NCBI GenBank assembly: GCA_004294495.1
Contig: REAS01000043.1
Span: forward strand, 1-64,000
Direction: 5' to 3'
Length of the DNA: 64,000 bases
Source: Sphingobacteriales bacterium
Lineage (GTDB): Bacteria; Bacteroidota; Bacteroidia; Sphingobacteriales; Sphingobacteriaceae
Part shown: positions 29,767-39,516 of the stretch, one piece after another
Layout: the number at the start of each line of letters is the position of its first letter
Position numbering within the stretch: the first letter of the stretch is position 1
The notes under the pieces: generated by a model
The model's database searches: none
Seen by the model: the letters and a program-made list of their open reading frames with translations, nothing else
What the model was told of the DNA's origin: nothing
Made by a program: the position numbers and the translations under genes

Positions 29767-30144
29767 TTATTTTATGGCTATTGCCGATATTTCGACATTT
29801 ACATTTTTTGGTAGCGTTTTTACCGCTACTGTTTCGCGAGCGGCGTAATTGGAACTAAAGAAAGTACCATAAACTTGATTTACTTTAGCAAAATCATCCA
29901 TATTGGTTAAAAATATAGTAGTTTTTACAACATTTTCGCACTCCATATCAGCAGCTTGTAATACTGCTTGTAGGTTTTGCAATACCTGTGTAGTTTCTAC
30001 TTCAATTGTTTGGGTTACTAAATTACCGCTTTGTGGGTTTATAGCAATTTGCCCCGAAATATATAAAGTATTACCAGCCAGAACGGCTTGGCTGTATGGA
30101 CCAATTGGTAGTGGGGCGTTTGCTGTTAAAATTATTTTTTTCAT
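29767..30144 (-). CDS. RidA family protein
   Basis: 125 aa; APLPIGPYSQAVLAGNTLYISGQI, VVKTTIFLTNMDDFAKVNQVYGTFF. Confidence 0.95.
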   Translation of the reverse strand: MKKIILTANAPLPIGPYSQAVLAGNTLYISGQIAINPQSGNLVTQTIEVETTQVLQNLQAVLQAADMECENVVKTTIFLTNMDDFAKVNQVYGTFFSSNYAARETVAVKTLPKNVNVEISAIAIK

Positions 30145-30147
30145 GTG

Positions 30148-30291
30148 CTATTTCTTAAGTATAAACCAGTCAATTAGTTTCCAAACTATACCACCTAAAA
30201 ACATTAAAATAGCAACGCGATTTATCCAGTGCATAACTTTAAGATTAAAATTGGTTGGCCTATTAGGATCTGATTTTCTAAAAAAATACAT
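30148..30291 (-). CDS. small membrane protein (DUF6728-like by recall)
   Basis: 47 aa MYFFRKSDPNRPTNFNLKVMHWINRVAILMFLGGIVWKLIDWFILKK; not in the ORF track; stop 3 bp before the RidA start. Confidence 0.75.
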   Translation of the reverse strand: MYFFRKSDPNRPTNFNLKVMHWINRVAILMFLGGIVWKLIDWFILKK

Positions 30292-30308
30292 AACAGTAAA
30301 GGTATAAA

Positions 30309-30344
30309 TAAAAAAAGAGCCTCGAACAATCGAGACTCTTTTTT
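30309..30344. terminator. bidirectional hairpin terminator
   Basis: AAAAAAGAG(C)CTCGA ACAA TCGAG(A)CTCTTTTTT. Confidence 0.7.
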
Positions 30345-30362
30345 AAAAGTTAAATTTTAAAA

Positions 30363-31823
30363 TTATTTTTTGAACTCAACTCTACGGTTAAGCATACGAC
30401 CTTCTTCGGTATCGTTTGATGCAATTGGACGAGTTTCACCATAACCTTTCACAATTACTTTCTTTGAATCTACTCCTGCGTTAACTAAATATGTTTTAAC
30501 AGCAGTTGCTCTATCAATTGATAACTGCATGTTATATTCAGAAGTACCTTCAATTGAAGCGTGACCAGCTAAACCCATTTTGGCAGATTTCGATGCGTTT
30601 AACATTGAAACCATTCTGTCTAAAGTTGCATAAGATGCTGTTTTAAGTACACTTGAATTAAATTCGAATTGTATATTATCTTTTGAAGTAGCGACACCAC
30701 CTGCAGTTTCAGTTCCTTCAGCAACAGGACAACCGTTTAATTCGGTAGTACCTTTTTCTGTTGGACAAGTATCTTTGTAATCAGGAATACCATCACCATC
30801 TGTATCTAATATACGACCGCTAGCATCAACAGCTGCACCAGCTGGAGTGTTGTTGTCTTTATCAAACTGATCTGCAACACCATCTCCATCAGTATCTTTT
30901 TTCAAATCAGTTACCGCTTGCTCAACATTAGTAACCCGGCCTTTTAGAGCTTCAACTTCTTGACGTAATGCAGGATCTTTTAATTCATCATACATCATTG
31001 CAATTGGGTTAACGTAGTTTAAGTCTGGCTTAGTTTTATTACCTATAACAAACTCTAAACCACCACGGTAAACAGAAAATTTATCTAAGTTACTTTTAGC
31101 GTAGTAACCATCAAAGTTATCGGCATCAATAAATTTCATATCGTATCCTAGATCTAAACTAACAATTTCTGATAATCTAAATTTAAAGCCTAAACCAACA
31201 GGAACGTAAGTAGCTTTCATGTATTCGTTATTTTTGTCGTCACCGTACTTACCTTTAAAATCAGCAGCTGGAGTACCATCGCCTTTTTTGTAAGATTCGT
31301 ATAATTTAACGTTGTAAGCCATGTAACCAAAACCTGCAGTAACATAAAATTTTGCAGCGTTAGTTCTTTTAATAAAATCAAAAGTAAAAACGTTTAAAAC
31401 TCCACTTAAATTTACATCGTAACCAACTTCAGTTTTAGCCGTACTCAAAGGTACGCCTGGCGCCCAAGATGAGAAAAATGGTTGTTGCTTATTGTAAGCA
31501 ATAACTTCACCTCTTGCAATATTAGCTTGAATACCAAAAGTGTTTGATAATTGCTTTCTTAGGTTAATGCCATAATACAATCCAAATGTAGCATCACCCA
31601 ATTTTTGGTTTGCACCTAAATCGTTTCTGCCACCTAATAATACACCAGGTGCAGTTGCGCCACCAAATACACCAACTGTCATGGTTCTAAATTGTTTTCT
31701 TCCGCCAAAGGTTTTCGCAGAAGTTGTAGTTGTTGTCATCGTAGAATCTTGTGCGTTTGCTGCAATAGCAAAAGCAGTAACCAACGATAGGGCAACTGTT
31801 TTCTTTAATGTAGAGTAATTCAT
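30363..31823 (-). CDS. OmpA family outer membrane protein with thrombospondin type 3-like repeats
   Basis: 486 aa; beta-barrel N-terminus, DTDGDGVADQFDKD / DTDGDGIPDYKDTCPTEKG, C-terminal OmpA domain ending NRRVEFKK. Confidence 0.93.
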   Translation of the reverse strand: MNYSTLKKTVALSLVTAFAIAANAQDSTMTTTTTSAKTFGGRKQFRTMTVGVFGGATAPGVLLGGRNDLGANQKLGDATFGLYYGINLRKQLSNTFGIQANIARGEVIAYNKQQPFFSSWAPGVPLSTAKTEVGYDVNLSGVLNVFTFDFIKRTNAAKFYVTAGFGYMAYNVKLYESYKKGDGTPAADFKGKYGDDKNNEYMKATYVPVGLGFKFRLSEIVSLDLGYDMKFIDADNFDGYYAKSNLDKFSVYRGGLEFVIGNKTKPDLNYVNPIAMMYDELKDPALRQEVEALKGRVTNVEQAVTDLKKDTDGDGVADQFDKDNNTPAGAAVDASGRILDTDGDGIPDYKDTCPTEKGTTELNGCPVAEGTETAGGVATSKDNIQFEFNSSVLKTASYATLDRMVSMLNASKSAKMGLAGHASIEGTSEYNMQLSIDRATAVKTYLVNAGVDSKKVIVKGYGETRPIASNDTEEGRMLNRRVEFKK

Positions 31824-31984
31824 AATTTTTTTTTTAGGGTTAAAATTTCTAATTGCTTTAAATTTTTTTGTAAAAATAATTTTTAAGTTTGATTTTTACA
31901 AATAAAACAAACTTCATTCCAAAAATAATTATACAAATATGTAATTTTTTTAATCATTTCACAATAATTATTAAAAACTTTAAA

Positions 31985-33280
31985 ATGAAATATAAACCAA
32001 TAGATAATAAATTATTTATAAATAATCGAAAAAAATTCAGTAAAAACCTACAAAACAGTTCGTTATGTTTAATAAATTCTAATTACGAGTACTTAAAAAG
32101 TGGAGACCAAGGGTTTGGTTTTAAACAAAATGTTGATTTATTTTATTTAACAGGTATAGACCAAGCTGAAACAATTTTGTTGCTTTTCCCTAATTTTTAT
32201 AATAAAACTTATCATGAAGTGCTGTTTATTAAGTACACAAGTGTAGAAATTTCGCTTTGGGAGGGCAATAAATTAACACTTGATGAAGCTAAATTAAAAT
32301 CGGGTATCGAAACTGTGTTATGGATTTCGGATTTTGACAACATTTTAGCTTCATTAGTAAATTATGCGTACAATATTTATTTAAATACAAATGAAAACGA
32401 CCGAAATCAAGCAGGATTGATAGATGGTAACCTAAAATTTATAACAGAAATTAAACAAAAATACCCTTTACATAATTTTTTAAGGGCAGCGCCTATTTTT
32501 AAACAGTTGCGGGCAATAAAATCAGAAACCGAGGTTGACTTAATTATAACTGCCTGCAACATTACCAAAGATGCTTTTAATAAAGTTTTAAAATGCGTTA
32601 AACCCAACATTACCGAATACGAAATTGAGGCAGAAATAATTTATGAGTTTATAAAACAAAGAGCAACTGGGCATGCTTATTCTCCAATTATAGCATCGGG
32701 CAAAAATGCGTGTATATTACATTACAACGATAATAACCAGATTTGTAAAGATGGTGATGTGATTTTAATGGATTTTGGCGCCGAGTATGCAAATTATAAT
32801 GCTGATTTAAGTAGAAGCATCCCGGTAAACGGAAAATTTACTAAACGACAAAAAAATGTTTATAAATCCGTATTGAATGTAATGAACGAAGCAAAAAAAA
32901 TGTTAGTAGCTGGTACCGTTTGGTCGCAATATCAAGAAGAAGTAGGTAAAATAATGACACATGAATTAATAAATCTAAATTTATTAACCAAACACGATGT
33001 TGAAAAACAAGACCCTAAAATGCCCGCTTATAAAAAATATTTTATGCATGGCACCTCGCACCATTTAGGTTTAGATGTACACGATTTAGCCAGCCGCTGC
33101 CAACCTTTTGCCGTAGGTAACATTTTAACTTGTGAGCCAGGTATTTATATTTTAGAAGAAAATTTAGGTATAAGATTAGAAAACAACATATTAATAACTG
33201 AAGATGGCCCTTTAGACCTTATGGCTAATATACCTATTGAAATTGATGAAATTGAAACATTAATGAATGCTAAAATTTAG
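31985..33280 (+). CDS. Xaa-Pro aminopeptidase (M24B family)
   Basis: ATG 31985 preferred over the track start at 31889; GHAYSPIIASGKNACILHY, LMDFGAEYANYNADLSRSIPVNGKF, HGTSHHLGLDVHD. Confidence 0.92.
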   Translation: MKYKPIDNKLFINNRKKFSKNLQNSSLCLINSNYEYLKSGDQGFGFKQNVDLFYLTGIDQAETILLLFPNFYNKTYHEVLFIKYTSVEISLWEGNKLTLDEAKLKSGIETVLWISDFDNILASLVNYAYNIYLNTNENDRNQAGLIDGNLKFITEIKQKYPLHNFLRAAPIFKQLRAIKSETEVDLIITACNITKDAFNKVLKCVKPNITEYEIEAEIIYEFIKQRATGHAYSPIIASGKNACILHYNDNNQICKDGDVILMDFGAEYANYNADLSRSIPVNGKFTKRQKNVYKSVLNVMNEAKKMLVAGTVWSQYQEEVGKIMTHELINLNLLTKHDVEKQDPKMPAYKKYFMHGTSHHLGLDVHDLASRCQPFAVGNILTCEPGIYILEENLGIRLENNILITEDGPLDLMANIPIEIDEIETLMNAKI

Positions 33281-33481
33281 TATAGCTGCATTTAATGCCT
33301 CATTAAAAATAAATTTGCTTTTTTTAGAAAAAAAAATCTTCAATTTATCTGTTATAAAACAACAACTTAGTTTCTAATTTATATATGCTATCCTATTATA
33401 AAAAAACAAAGCAATTAATTAATTGTATTTTTACAGTAAATAAGAATTGTTTACATTGCCAAATTATAAATTGCACAATTA

Positions 33482-35413
33482 ATGGAAGTACAAGCAGGTA
33501 AATTATTGTCAGAAATAATATTCCCTTCCGATTTAAAAAAATTTAAAGCAGAAGAATTAAAAGCTGTTTGCGACGAATTGCGACAATACATTATTGATGT
33601 TGTATCGGTAAATGGTGGGCATTTTGGCGCAAGCTTAGGCGTGGTTGAACTTACGGTTGCATTGCACTATGTATTAAATACACCCTACGACCAATTAATT
33701 TGGGATGTGGGACATCAAGCTTATGGGCATAAAATTTTAACGGGCAGGCGAGCTCAGTTTCATACCAACCGGTTGTACAAAGGCTTAAGTGGTTTTCCAA
33801 AAAGAAGCGAAAGCGAATACGATACTTTTGGTGTTGGCCATTCTTCAACTTCTATATCAGCCGCTTTGGGTATGGCAGTAGCCTCTCAACTTAAAGGAGA
33901 AAAAAACAAACAACATGTAGCCGTTATTGGCGATGGCGCAATGACAGCCGGCTTAGCTTTTGAAGCAATGAACCATGCAGGTATAGAAAACTCTAACCTA
34001 TTGGTAATTTTGAACGACAATTGCATGTCTATTGACCCTAACGTTGGTGCGCTTAAAGAATATTTAACCGATATAACTACAAGTAAATCATACAACCGTT
34101 TTCGGGATGATGTTTCGTCGGTATTAAGTAAAATATCGGAACTTGGGCCAAACGCTCACGAATTGGTAAAAAAAATTGAAAAAAGTATTAAAGGTACCAT
34201 CCTTAAAAAAAGTAACTTATTTGAGTCGTTAAAATTTAGATATTTTGGACCTATTGATGGCCATGATGTAGAACATTTAGTAAAAGTTATTAACGATTTA
34301 AAACAGATACCCGGCCCTAAACTTTTACACTGCGTTACTGTAAAAGGTAAAGGTTATGCATTGGCAGAGAAAGACCAAACCAAATGGCATGCTCCAGGTT
34401 TATTTGATAAAATTACAGGTGAAATCAAAAAAACTGTTTCAACAAAATTGCAACCACCAAAATATCAAGATGTTTTTGGGCATACAATGGTTGAACTTGC
34501 CGAAAAAAATTTAAAAATTGTGGGTATTACACCAGCTATGCCCTCAGGCTGTTCATTAAATATAATGATGAAAGCAATGGCTCATAGAGCTTTTGATGTA
34601 GGTATTGCAGAGCAGCATGCGGTAACTTTTTCGGCTGGCTTAGCAACACAAGGTATGGTACCCTTTTGTAATATTTACTCAACTTTTATGCAACGGGCTT
34701 ACGACCAAGTTATACATGATGTTGCACTACAAAAATTGCCTGTAATATTTTGTTTAGACAGGGCTGGTATGGCTGGTGCAGATGGCCCAACACATCATGG
34801 CGCATATGATATTGCATTTTTTAGATGTATACCGAATATGATAGTTTCGGCTCCGATGAACGAAGAGGAATTAAGAAATTTGATGTACACGGCACAATTA
34901 GAGCCTTTACCTGGGTCTTTTTCTATTCGTTATCCACGCGGAAATGGTGTTTTAACAGATTGGCGACGAGAGTTTAAAGCTATAGAAATTGGTACCGCTC
35001 GTAAAATATGTGATGGAGAAGATATTGCCATATTATCGCTAGGGCATATAGGAAATGAAGTAGTAAATGCTTGCAAAGATTTAAACACCGAAGGTTACCA
35101 CCCCGCACATTACGATATGCGCTTTGCAAAGCCTTTAGATGAAAAATTACTACATCATATTTTTAGTAATTTTAAATCGGTATTAACCGTAGAAGATGGC
35201 TGTTTACAAGGCGGTATAGGATCGGCTATTGTTGAATTTATGGCCGATAACAATTATAAAACCCAGGTAAAAAGATTAGGAATTCCAGATGCAATTATTG
35301 AACATGGCGAACAAAGCGAATTATGGGCTGAGTGTGGCTACGATACAAAATCTATTCAAGCAGCTGTAAAATCATTAGTTAGCCCAAGAGTTACTAATAG
35401 TTTAGTTGGGTAA
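33482..35413 (+). CDS. dxs: 1-deoxy-D-xylulose-5-phosphate synthase
   Basis: 643 aa; GGHFGASLGVVELTVALHYV, IGDGAMTAGLAFEAMNHAG, DVGIAEQHAVTFSAGLA. Confidence 0.97.
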   Translation: MEVQAGKLLSEIIFPSDLKKFKAEELKAVCDELRQYIIDVVSVNGGHFGASLGVVELTVALHYVLNTPYDQLIWDVGHQAYGHKILTGRRAQFHTNRLYKGLSGFPKRSESEYDTFGVGHSSTSISAALGMAVASQLKGEKNKQHVAVIGDGAMTAGLAFEAMNHAGIENSNLLVILNDNCMSIDPNVGALKEYLTDITTSKSYNRFRDDVSSVLSKISELGPNAHELVKKIEKSIKGTILKKSNLFESLKFRYFGPIDGHDVEHLVKVINDLKQIPGPKLLHCVTVKGKGYALAEKDQTKWHAPGLFDKITGEIKKTVSTKLQPPKYQDVFGHTMVELAEKNLKIVGITPAMPSGCSLNIMMKAMAHRAFDVGIAEQHAVTFSAGLATQGMVPFCNIYSTFMQRAYDQVIHDVALQKLPVIFCLDRAGMAGADGPTHHGAYDIAFFRCIPNMIVSAPMNEEELRNLMYTAQLEPLPGSFSIRYPRGNGVLTDWRREFKAIEIGTARKICDGEDIAILSLGHIGNEVVNACKDLNTEGYHPAHYDMRFAKPLDEKLLHHIFSNFKSVLTVEDGCLQGGIGSAIVEFMADNNYKTQVKRLGIPDAIIEHGEQSELWAECGYDTKSIQAAVKSLVSPRVTNSLVG

Positions 35414-35423
35414 AACAATAAAA

Positions 35424-36491
35424 TTAACTAAATTTTAAGCTGTGCATTTTCTTATAAAAAGCTATGGTTTGATTAAAATGATTATCCCAATTGTACATTT
35501 TTGCTCTTACTAAACCTTTGTTAATTAACGCATTTTTAAAATCTAAGTTATTTAATGATAATATAGCCTCTACAAATGCTTTGGTGTTTTTGGGGTCGTC
35601 AATTAGTATTGCGGCATCGCCAGCAACTTCAACAATTGCTTTAGTTGCACAAGATATTACCACACAACCGGCTTTCATAGCCTCTAGAACGGGCATTCCA
35701 AAACCCTCGTAGTAAGTTGGGTAAAATAAGCAATAAGCATTATTGTAAAGTTGATTTAACACATCGGTTTTTACCTCTTTCATGTAAGAATACCTATTGC
35801 CTATTTTATTTTTAATAATAGCTATTTCGTTTAATTGCAGGTTATCACCACCAATTATTAAAAGTTCAAAATCGGGCAATTGAGCCATAGCGTCTAAACA
35901 TATATTAAAGTTTTTGTAATCTTTTCGTCCACCAATAAAAATTATTTGTTTTTTAGTGGTTAAGATTTTATTTTCATTACAAAAAAAACTTTCGGAACAG
36001 CCGTGATAAATAACCACAGTTTTAAGCGGGTTAATATTTGGATAATGAGCTAATAAGCTGTTCAATGTAGTTTGTGAAACGCAAATTATTCCATCGGCTT
36101 TTTTTATTGCTGCCGATTGTAAAATAATTTTAAGCTTTCGGCGCAAGCCTGTAATCATTCCCATTTCGCCAGCTAAATCGTGTAGAGTAATAATATTACA
36201 AATATTTTTTTGCAAGCTAACCCTAAAGTAACTAGAGTGATAAATGCTTTTTGAAGGCAATATGTTCAGCAATGGTAAAATACGTGAGATTTTTAGGGGT
36301 ATTTTAAACTCCCATTTTACTTTTTTATGCCACCGCAAATTGTTACTTAATATACATTTGTTATCTGTACGTTTAAGAAGGGTAACATCAAGATCTGATT
36401 GGTTTATATGGCTTAAAAATTCGGCCCAATAAACCGAGATACCGCCAACAGTTTGCAAAGAGAATATGATGTCATCTAAAAATATGGGCAT
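35424..36491 (-). CDS. glycosyltransferase family 4 protein
   Basis: 355 aa; IIFIGGRKDYKNFN, PTYYEGFGMPVLEAMKAGCVVI. Confidence 0.92.
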   Translation of the reverse strand: MPIFLDDIIFSLQTVGGISVYWAEFLSHINQSDLDVTLLKRTDNKCILSNNLRWHKKVKWEFKIPLKISRILPLLNILPSKSIYHSSYFRVSLQKNICNIITLHDLAGEMGMITGLRRKLKIILQSAAIKKADGIICVSQTTLNSLLAHYPNINPLKTVVIYHGCSESFFCNENKILTTKKQIIFIGGRKDYKNFNICLDAMAQLPDFELLIIGGDNLQLNEIAIIKNKIGNRYSYMKEVKTDVLNQLYNNAYCLFYPTYYEGFGMPVLEAMKAGCVVISCATKAIVEVAGDAAILIDDPKNTKAFVEAILSLNNLDFKNALINKGLVRAKMYNWDNHFNQTIAFYKKMHSLKFS

Positions 36492-36555
36492 TATAAATTT
36501 GTATTTGAAAATCGGAAATTGAATTTAACAACTTAATAAAACATTGGTTGAATAG

Positions 36556-37833
36556 CTATATACTTGTAATGAGTTGAATAAAATTATTTGCAACAGTTTC
36601 TCGTGTAACAATGGTATTTGCTGGTCGTTCAACAATTAAACTTTCCTTATTTATATGTTTTAACCAAAGGGAATTTAAAAATGCCAAAGTTTGATTTACC
36701 GAATTACAAACTTTACCAGCTTTGTTGGTTGTAATACTTTCGGCTAAATCACCATAATCAGAAACGGGCAATAAAATTGCTTTTTTAAAAGCCAAATATT
36801 CGGCTTGTTTAGAAGTAATTACACCAGAATTTGCACCATATTTTAAATGCAAAAAACAACTGGCATTACACATATAGTTTAACATTTGTACTTTGGTTTG
36901 GCGTGGTGTTATTGTAGTAATTGCTGTTAGATTATAACTATGCAAAATTTTTTGAAGCTTTAGATTACCGCCTGCACCTAAAAAAAATAGGTTAATTGTA
37001 GAAGTATTTTTATCGCTAATAAAAATTTTGAGGGCTTCAAAAAAAACTAGATTATTGAGCTGTATATTATACAATGTGCCAGCATAAACAATATTAAAAT
37101 TTGTAGGGGTTGGATTTATTAAACCTTCGTTAACATTAATATTACTTCCATTAGGTAAAACAAAAATTTTATTCTGATTTTTTTTTGGAAAAAAGTTTTT
37201 TAAACTGATGGAAACTGTGGTTATTAAATTTGCTTTTTCTAACAATTTAAGTTCATAATTGCGTTTAAAAAATTTTTTAAGTTTATGTACTAATACCGAG
37301 CCATCAATAGGTGCAAACCCAAAAGTGTAAGGGTCTCGGTAATCTAATACAAGTTTGTAGTTCAAGTTTCTAGCTAAATTATCGGCAATTGCCCATATCC
37401 CAAAAGGCCCGCCACAGGCAATAATATATCCATTTTTAATTTGTAAACTTTTTAAACTATCTAATAAACTTTGGGTATTTGTTGGCGTAAAAATATCATT
37501 ACCATAAACAATTTGATGTAGCCATAATAATGGTTTGACGTATTTACGGTTTTTGGCATTTGCTAGTTTAAAAAATACCGATTGTATGCGATTTAAATTG
37601 GGCTTAATCGTTATTAAATAGTTTTTGTAAACATTTGAAATAGATTTATCGTCTACATCGGATTCATCTACACCTAAAAATAAGTTTGCCGATGGTGGAA
37701 ATTGAAAATTTATAATTTTAATGTGTTGGTAGTGAAGTTTAAAAGCATAAATAAAACTTTTAAACCGCTCTATTGATGTTCTATTACCATCAATATGTGG
37801 CAGCAATAAAACAATGCAATGTGTATTATTCAT
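36556..37833 (-). CDS. glycosyltransferase-like protein
   Basis: 425 aa; VLDYRDPYTFG, FVLPNGSNINVNEG, IVYAGTLYNIQ, SKQAEYLAFKKAILLPVSDYGD. Confidence 0.75.
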   Translation of the reverse strand: MNNTHCIVLLLPHIDGNRTSIERFKSFIYAFKLHYQHIKIINFQFPPSANLFLGVDESDVDDKSISNVYKNYLITIKPNLNRIQSVFFKLANAKNRKYVKPLLWLHQIVYGNDIFTPTNTQSLLDSLKSLQIKNGYIIACGGPFGIWAIADNLARNLNYKLVLDYRDPYTFGFAPIDGSVLVHKLKKFFKRNYELKLLEKANLITTVSISLKNFFPKKNQNKIFVLPNGSNINVNEGLINPTPTNFNIVYAGTLYNIQLNNLVFFEALKIFISDKNTSTINLFFLGAGGNLKLQKILHSYNLTAITTITPRQTKVQMLNYMCNASCFLHLKYGANSGVITSKQAEYLAFKKAILLPVSDYGDLAESITTNKAGKVCNSVNQTLAFLNSLWLKHINKESLIVERPANTIVTRETVANNFIQLITSI

Positions 37834-37858
37834 TAACTTATAAAAGCAAGTTTATAAA

Positions 37859-39508
37859 TTAAAAATCATAATATAAATTTCTAAAGCTGCTGCGTATACC
37901 AAAAGTTAACCATTTTGTTTGATTAGAAGCTAATGTGTTGCTTTCGTTTCGGATTACAGCGCCTAGCTCTAACCTTAAGTTATATTTAGGGTTTAATAGG
38001 TATGATACTCTTCCGTCTAAATACAATAAATCTGTTTTTAAGCCTTGAGCGATACGTTGACCAGAACCATCTGTTTGCCCAGGGTGTACAACAGCTGTAT
38101 TGTAGGGTTTAAAAATATCTTTTCCATAATTTTGTCCGTTAATGTCATTTCCATAAATGCCATAATTAAGCTTACCAAAGAAGTCAATTTTATCAATACT
38201 GTAACTTAAAATAGAGACGAATTCTCTGAAATTTGCGCCAAATGGATGCGCTAATGGTTCAGAAAAATGGGCATAGTTACCAATTGAAGTGGTTTTAGAT
38301 TCGGCATAAGGCCTAGAAGTATATGTAAAAGGTCTTGCAGTATTATACTCAAGTAAATAATTTAATCTTTCTACATTTAATAAATTCGCACCTCTAATGC
38401 CTATTTGTGCGCCCCATTTGTTACGAACACTTCCCTTATTCGAAAAAAAGTTTTTTGCTTCTAACTCATCTAAAATAAATTGCCCATACAAAGTTGCACC
38501 TGCCGAAACTTTATATTTTGATGTAAAACCTACCAATGCGTTATCGGGCGAACCATTATTTCGCTCTATAGGTCGTAAAAAAATAAAGGGATTAATATAT
38601 GTTGGGTCGAAGCCTCTTGAGTTACCTAAATCGTCTTTATCAGCCCAAATTATGGCGTCAAAGAAGCCAAATGATAAACGATTATTTACATTCCAATCTA
38701 AATAATGAAAAACTCCTCCTTTTTTTCTAAACCCAGTATCGTAGGATAACCGAGTTGCCCGAGTATCTTGCATACTCGTCCAAATTGCCGAGTATTGTAC
38801 ATTACCTATGTTTGCAGTTATTTTAAAAAGTGGGTAGTTTGCGGCAAAATCAGAAAGCAACATTGATCGGTATCCATCTCCAATAAATATTTTGTCTTGC
38901 CCTAAAGTAAAATTAACGTATTTGTTAGGACTGTAAGATGCAATGGCAGTTACGTAAGAGTAATCGGGATTATTATTTGTTTTTGTTGCATAACCATTAT
39001 TTAAACCTTGCCCGGGAATAACATTTGTTTTTTTGATATAATCTTGCAAATATTGAGGAACGGATGCTTGGTTTTCGTATGCGCTGGTATAGAAAGAGAA
39101 CTTTTTACCAATTGTGCCTCCAAATTGAAACCCTTTAGAATCTTGCCAAGTAGTTTTGTTTGAGGCAATATCTCGACCTATTGAGTAATCTGGTAAATAA
39201 TCCCCATAAAATGTAAAATCTTTATTGTTAACTTGTATTAAATGTTGCAAACGTACAACCCGGCGAATCCACGATCTTTTTCTTGTTTCGGCACCAATAT
39301 TATAAAAAGAATCTAATGGAGCTTTTAGAAGCGAATCATCGGCAAAATAAGGTTTTAACGACGAATGAAATCTTGTATTTGGATTATAAACATATTTATC
39401 AAATTTTTGATAAAATTGAAATGAATAAGGTTGATAAACGTTTGGCGTTTGTGCTTTAGCACTAAATGCAGTTAATAAAAATATAAAGAGTAGATATTTT
39501 TTAATCAT
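37859..39508 (-). CDS. capsule assembly Wzi-like / RemB-like outer membrane beta-barrel protein
   Basis: 549 aa; signal peptide, FTLGQDKIFIGDGYRSMLLSDFAANYPLFKI, barrel-like alternating pattern. Confidence 0.7.
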   Translation of the reverse strand: MIKKYLLFIFLLTAFSAKAQTPNVYQPYSFQFYQKFDKYVYNPNTRFHSSLKPYFADDSLLKAPLDSFYNIGAETRKRSWIRRVVRLQHLIQVNNKDFTFYGDYLPDYSIGRDIASNKTTWQDSKGFQFGGTIGKKFSFYTSAYENQASVPQYLQDYIKKTNVIPGQGLNNGYATKTNNNPDYSYVTAIASYSPNKYVNFTLGQDKIFIGDGYRSMLLSDFAANYPLFKITANIGNVQYSAIWTSMQDTRATRLSYDTGFRKKGGVFHYLDWNVNNRLSFGFFDAIIWADKDDLGNSRGFDPTYINPFIFLRPIERNNGSPDNALVGFTSKYKVSAGATLYGQFILDELEAKNFFSNKGSVRNKWGAQIGIRGANLLNVERLNYLLEYNTARPFTYTSRPYAESKTTSIGNYAHFSEPLAHPFGANFREFVSILSYSIDKIDFFGKLNYGIYGNDINGQNYGKDIFKPYNTAVVHPGQTDGSGQRIAQGLKTDLLYLDGRVSYLLNPKYNLRLELGAVIRNESNTLASNQTKWLTFGIRSSFRNLYYDF

Positions 39509-39516
39509 TTGGAAAA

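Noticed and set aside
29903-30307. 134-aa plus-strand ORF
   Set aside because: Antisense to RidA and the small DUF6728-like gene.
30800-30920. Short DNA similarity between the two DTDGDG coding segments
   Set aside because: Explained by thrombospondin type 3-like calcium-binding repeats in the OmpA-family protein, not a mobile or CRISPR repeat.
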